From Erythrobacter sp. UBA3075 (GTDB taxonomy: Bacteria; Pseudomonadota; Alphaproteobacteria; Sphingomonadales; Sphingomonadaceae), in contig DFBR01000082.1 of NCBI GenBank assembly GCA_002367375.1, forward strand, positions 1 through 8,025: a stretch of DNA of 8,025 nt, given 5' to 3'. Of the stretch, positions 7,079 to 8,025 are shown piece by piece; within the stretch, counting starts at the first letter, position 1; every line of letters starts with the position of its first letter. Below the pieces are notes generated by a model, which was not told where the DNA came from, did no database searches, and was given only the letters and a program-made list of their open reading frames with translations. The translations under genes were made by a program, and so were the position numbers.

Positions 7079-7321
7079 TTACTCTTCGCGTCCTTGTTCT
7101 GGGTCAAATGGCGTCGCGCGTTTGCGCGATCGGCAGCCCTTGGCGCAGCAGGGCGTGGTTGCAGGCACAGCGGGCAAATCACGCTCCACCGGAATGCGCA
7201 CCGTGCCGCCATTGCACATCGCCAATTCGAGTATCATCGCCCGGCCCTGCTCAATCGGCAGCGGCCCGCTAATGGCAGGAACAAGCGCAGTGAGTGCCAA
7301 TGCCAGCGACGCGCCGGTCAT
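7079..7321 (-). CDS. Small exported or membrane-anchored Cys protein, unknown function
   Basis: 80 residues, family not recognised. Residues 1-20 (MTGASLALALTALVPAISGP) form a short hydrophobic segment resembling a signal peptide or anchor without an N-terminal positive charge. The rest is hydrophilic, with LELAMCNGGTVRIPV (31-45) and a basic cysteine motif TPCCAKGCRSRKR (56-68). Its four cysteines are at 36, 58, 59 and 63. The CC-x3-C cluster could bind a metal or be redox active, which is inference only. The start is supported by GAGGGG at 7324-7329 and by the ATGA overlap with the ccoS stop at 7318-7321. It lies between ccoS and hemN in one tight run, so a role linked to cbb3 oxidase maturation, copper or haem is possible. 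No catalytic motif is visible. The coding call rests on overlap geometry, the ribosome site and protein-like composition. Confidence 0.72.
   Translation of the reverse strand: MTGASLALALTALVPAISGPLPIEQGRAMILELAMCNGGTVRIPVERDLPAVPATTPCCAKGCRSRKRATPFDPEQGREE
7094..7107 (-). promoter_or_regulatory. FNR-like box upstream of hemN
   Basis: On the minus strand TTGAC-N4-AACAA matches the FNR consensus TTGAT-N4-ATCAA at eight of ten positions. It is centred about 42 bases before the hemN ATG, inside the 3' end of the preceding small gene. FnrL commonly controls hemN and cco genes in alphaproteobacteria. Against it: a class II position would put the transcript start at the hemN ATG, and no good -10 is visible; the bases also encode protein. 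Confidence 0.3.
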
Positions 7322-7479
7322 TGCCCCTCACCATCTTCGTCATCCTCATCGATCAGGATGCGCGAGGCCGCGCCAGCCGGATCGTCGAATTGGCCACTAC
7401 GCAGCGCCCAGAAGAAAGCAGCGAGACCTGCCAGACCCAGCAACAAGGCAATCGGCACAAGGATCAGCAGGCTGTTCAT
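7318..7479 (-). CDS. ccoS: cbb3-type cytochrome oxidase assembly protein CcoS (FixS)
   Basis: 53 residues: MNSLLILVPIALLLGLAGLA starts one transmembrane helix (about 3-24), followed by FFWALRSGQFDDPAGAASRILID and an acidic tail DEDDEDGEGQ. The helix followed by ALRSGQFDD is the signature of CcoS/FixS, and the length is normal for it. CcoS is an inner-membrane protein needed for a functional cbb3 oxidase, with cofactor loading disturbed in its absence in other bacteria. Its ATG overlaps the ccoI stop (ATGA, 7476-7479) and its stop overlaps the next start (ATGA, 7318-7321), so the three genes are probably translationally coupled. No strong ribosome site precedes it, consistent with reinitiation after ccoI. 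Confidence 0.93.
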   Translation of the reverse strand: MNSLLILVPIALLLGLAGLAAFFWALRSGQFDDPAGAASRILIDEDDEDGEGQ

Positions 7480-8025
7480 CGCGCTGCCGTGACCAACCGC
7501 AGCGAATTGGCCACCACCAGCAGCGAGCTGGCGGACATGGCAATTGCGGCAACCAGCGGCGTGACATAACCCAGCACTGCAAGCGGCACGGCAAAGACAT
7601 TGTAGACAATCGCCAGTGTGAAATTCTGCTTCACCACCGCCATCGTCTTGCGGGACCCGCTGACGGCACGCGGCAATGCCAGCAGCGAATCTTGCACGAA
7701 AACCATGTCGGCAGCCTGCAAGCCGACATCGCTGGCCGAACCAGGTGCCATCGAAGCATCAGCAGCGGCAAGCGCCGGACCATCGTTCAGCCCGTCGCCA
7801 ACCATCAGCACGCTGTGCCCGGCTTCACGCTGGCTGCCGACAAAGGCCTGCTTCTGAGCCGGATCGACTTCAGCACGTGCAGTGATGTCCAGCTTGTGCG
7901 CGATCTTTCTGACGGCATCTTCCTTGTCGCCCGAAAGCATCGAACACTCAATGCCCATGCAGCGCAAGCGATGCAGCGCATCGAGCGCATCAGGCCGCAA
8001 CGCATCGGCAAATGGAATGAGACGA
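7476..8025 (-). CDS. ccoI: Copper-translocating P-type ATPase CcoI (FixI), C-terminal part
   Basis: The gene runs off the right edge; 182 C-terminal residues are visible and no start codon belongs in the window. Counting visible residues: FADALRPDALDAL (5-17) and MLSGDKEDAVRKIA (29-42) belong to the phosphorylation domain. MVGDGLNDGPALAAADASMA (74-93) is the hinge motif of P-type ATPases. Two terminal helices follow, with YNVFAVPLAV (141-150) and MSASSLLVVANSLRL (163-177), the YN and MxxSS metal-site residues of copper-type P1B ATPases. The protein pumps copper across the inner membrane for the CuB centre of cbb3 oxidase. The assignment to CcoI rather than CopA rests on the ccoS gene directly overlapping its stop. 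Other cco genes would be expected beyond the right edge. The phosphorylated Asp (DKTGT) and metal-binding CPC are outside the window. Confidence 0.92.
   Translation of the reverse strand, partial: RLIPFADALRPDALDALHRLRCMGIECSMLSGDKEDAVRKIAHKLDITARAEVDPAQKQAFVGSQREAGHSVLMVGDGLNDGPALAAADASMAPGSASDVGLQAADMVFVQDSLLALPRAVSGSRKTMAVVKQNFTLAIVYNVFAVPLAVLGYVTPLVAAIAMSASSLLVVANSLRLVTAAR

Noticed and set aside
1..8025. Signs of a mobile element, CRISPR array, defence system or RNA gene
   Set aside because: No direct-repeat arrays, transposase or integrase motifs, tRNA-like cloverleaf or rRNA sequence were seen. All genes have similar GC-rich composition and belong to housekeeping or transport families.

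Overview
The window looks like GC-rich alphaproteobacterial chromosome, most likely from a sphingomonad or erythrobacter. This rests on the family types present (a sphingomonad-style TonB-dependent receptor, a spinster-like MFS transporter, a ccoIS-hemN arrangement), on the GC-rich codon use and on the tight gene packing. I could not run a database search. No RNA gene, CRISPR array, insertion sequence, prophage gene or pseudogene was seen. No gap between genes exceeds about 110 bases, and the gene content is ordinary for this group of bacteria.

Layout: apart from one gene, everything is on the minus strand. Reading from the right edge in the direction of transcription, the window enters the C-terminal third of a CcoI-type copper P-type ATPase. 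CcoS, a small secreted or membrane-anchored cysteine-containing protein of unknown function, and an oxygen-independent coproporphyrinogen III oxidase (HemN) follow. The first three genes overlap by ATGA and hemN starts 20 bases later, so this looks like one operon for cbb3 oxidase assembly and low-oxygen haem synthesis. An FNR-like box lies in the 3' end of the small gene, just upstream of hemN.

The middle holds a TetR-family regulator, the only plus-strand gene, whose stop overlaps the hemN stop by four bases tail to tail. It is divergent from a three-gene minus-strand set: a TonB-dependent outer-membrane receptor, a cytoplasmic alpha/beta hydrolase and a spinster-like MFS transporter. The 107-base divergent spacer carries a good sigma70-like promoter for the regulator, a weaker opposed promoter for the receptor, a 17-bp near-perfect dyad at the predicted regulator transcription start, and a second dyad formed by the two facing -35 hexamers. 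The simplest reading is a regulated uptake-and-hydrolysis locus: outer-membrane import by the receptor, ester, lactone or amide cleavage by the hydrolase, inner-membrane transport by the MFS protein, and repression by the TetR protein. The substrate cannot be read from the sequence.

The left edge cuts a gene whose N-terminal part is a cyclic-nucleotide-binding-like domain, of the type found at the front of CBS/DUF294 nucleotidyltransferase-like signalling proteins.

Nothing here proves a new system. The points most worth checking are the unnamed Cys protein between ccoS and hemN, the TetR/receptor control region, and the unknown substrate of the receptor-hydrolase-MFS set.
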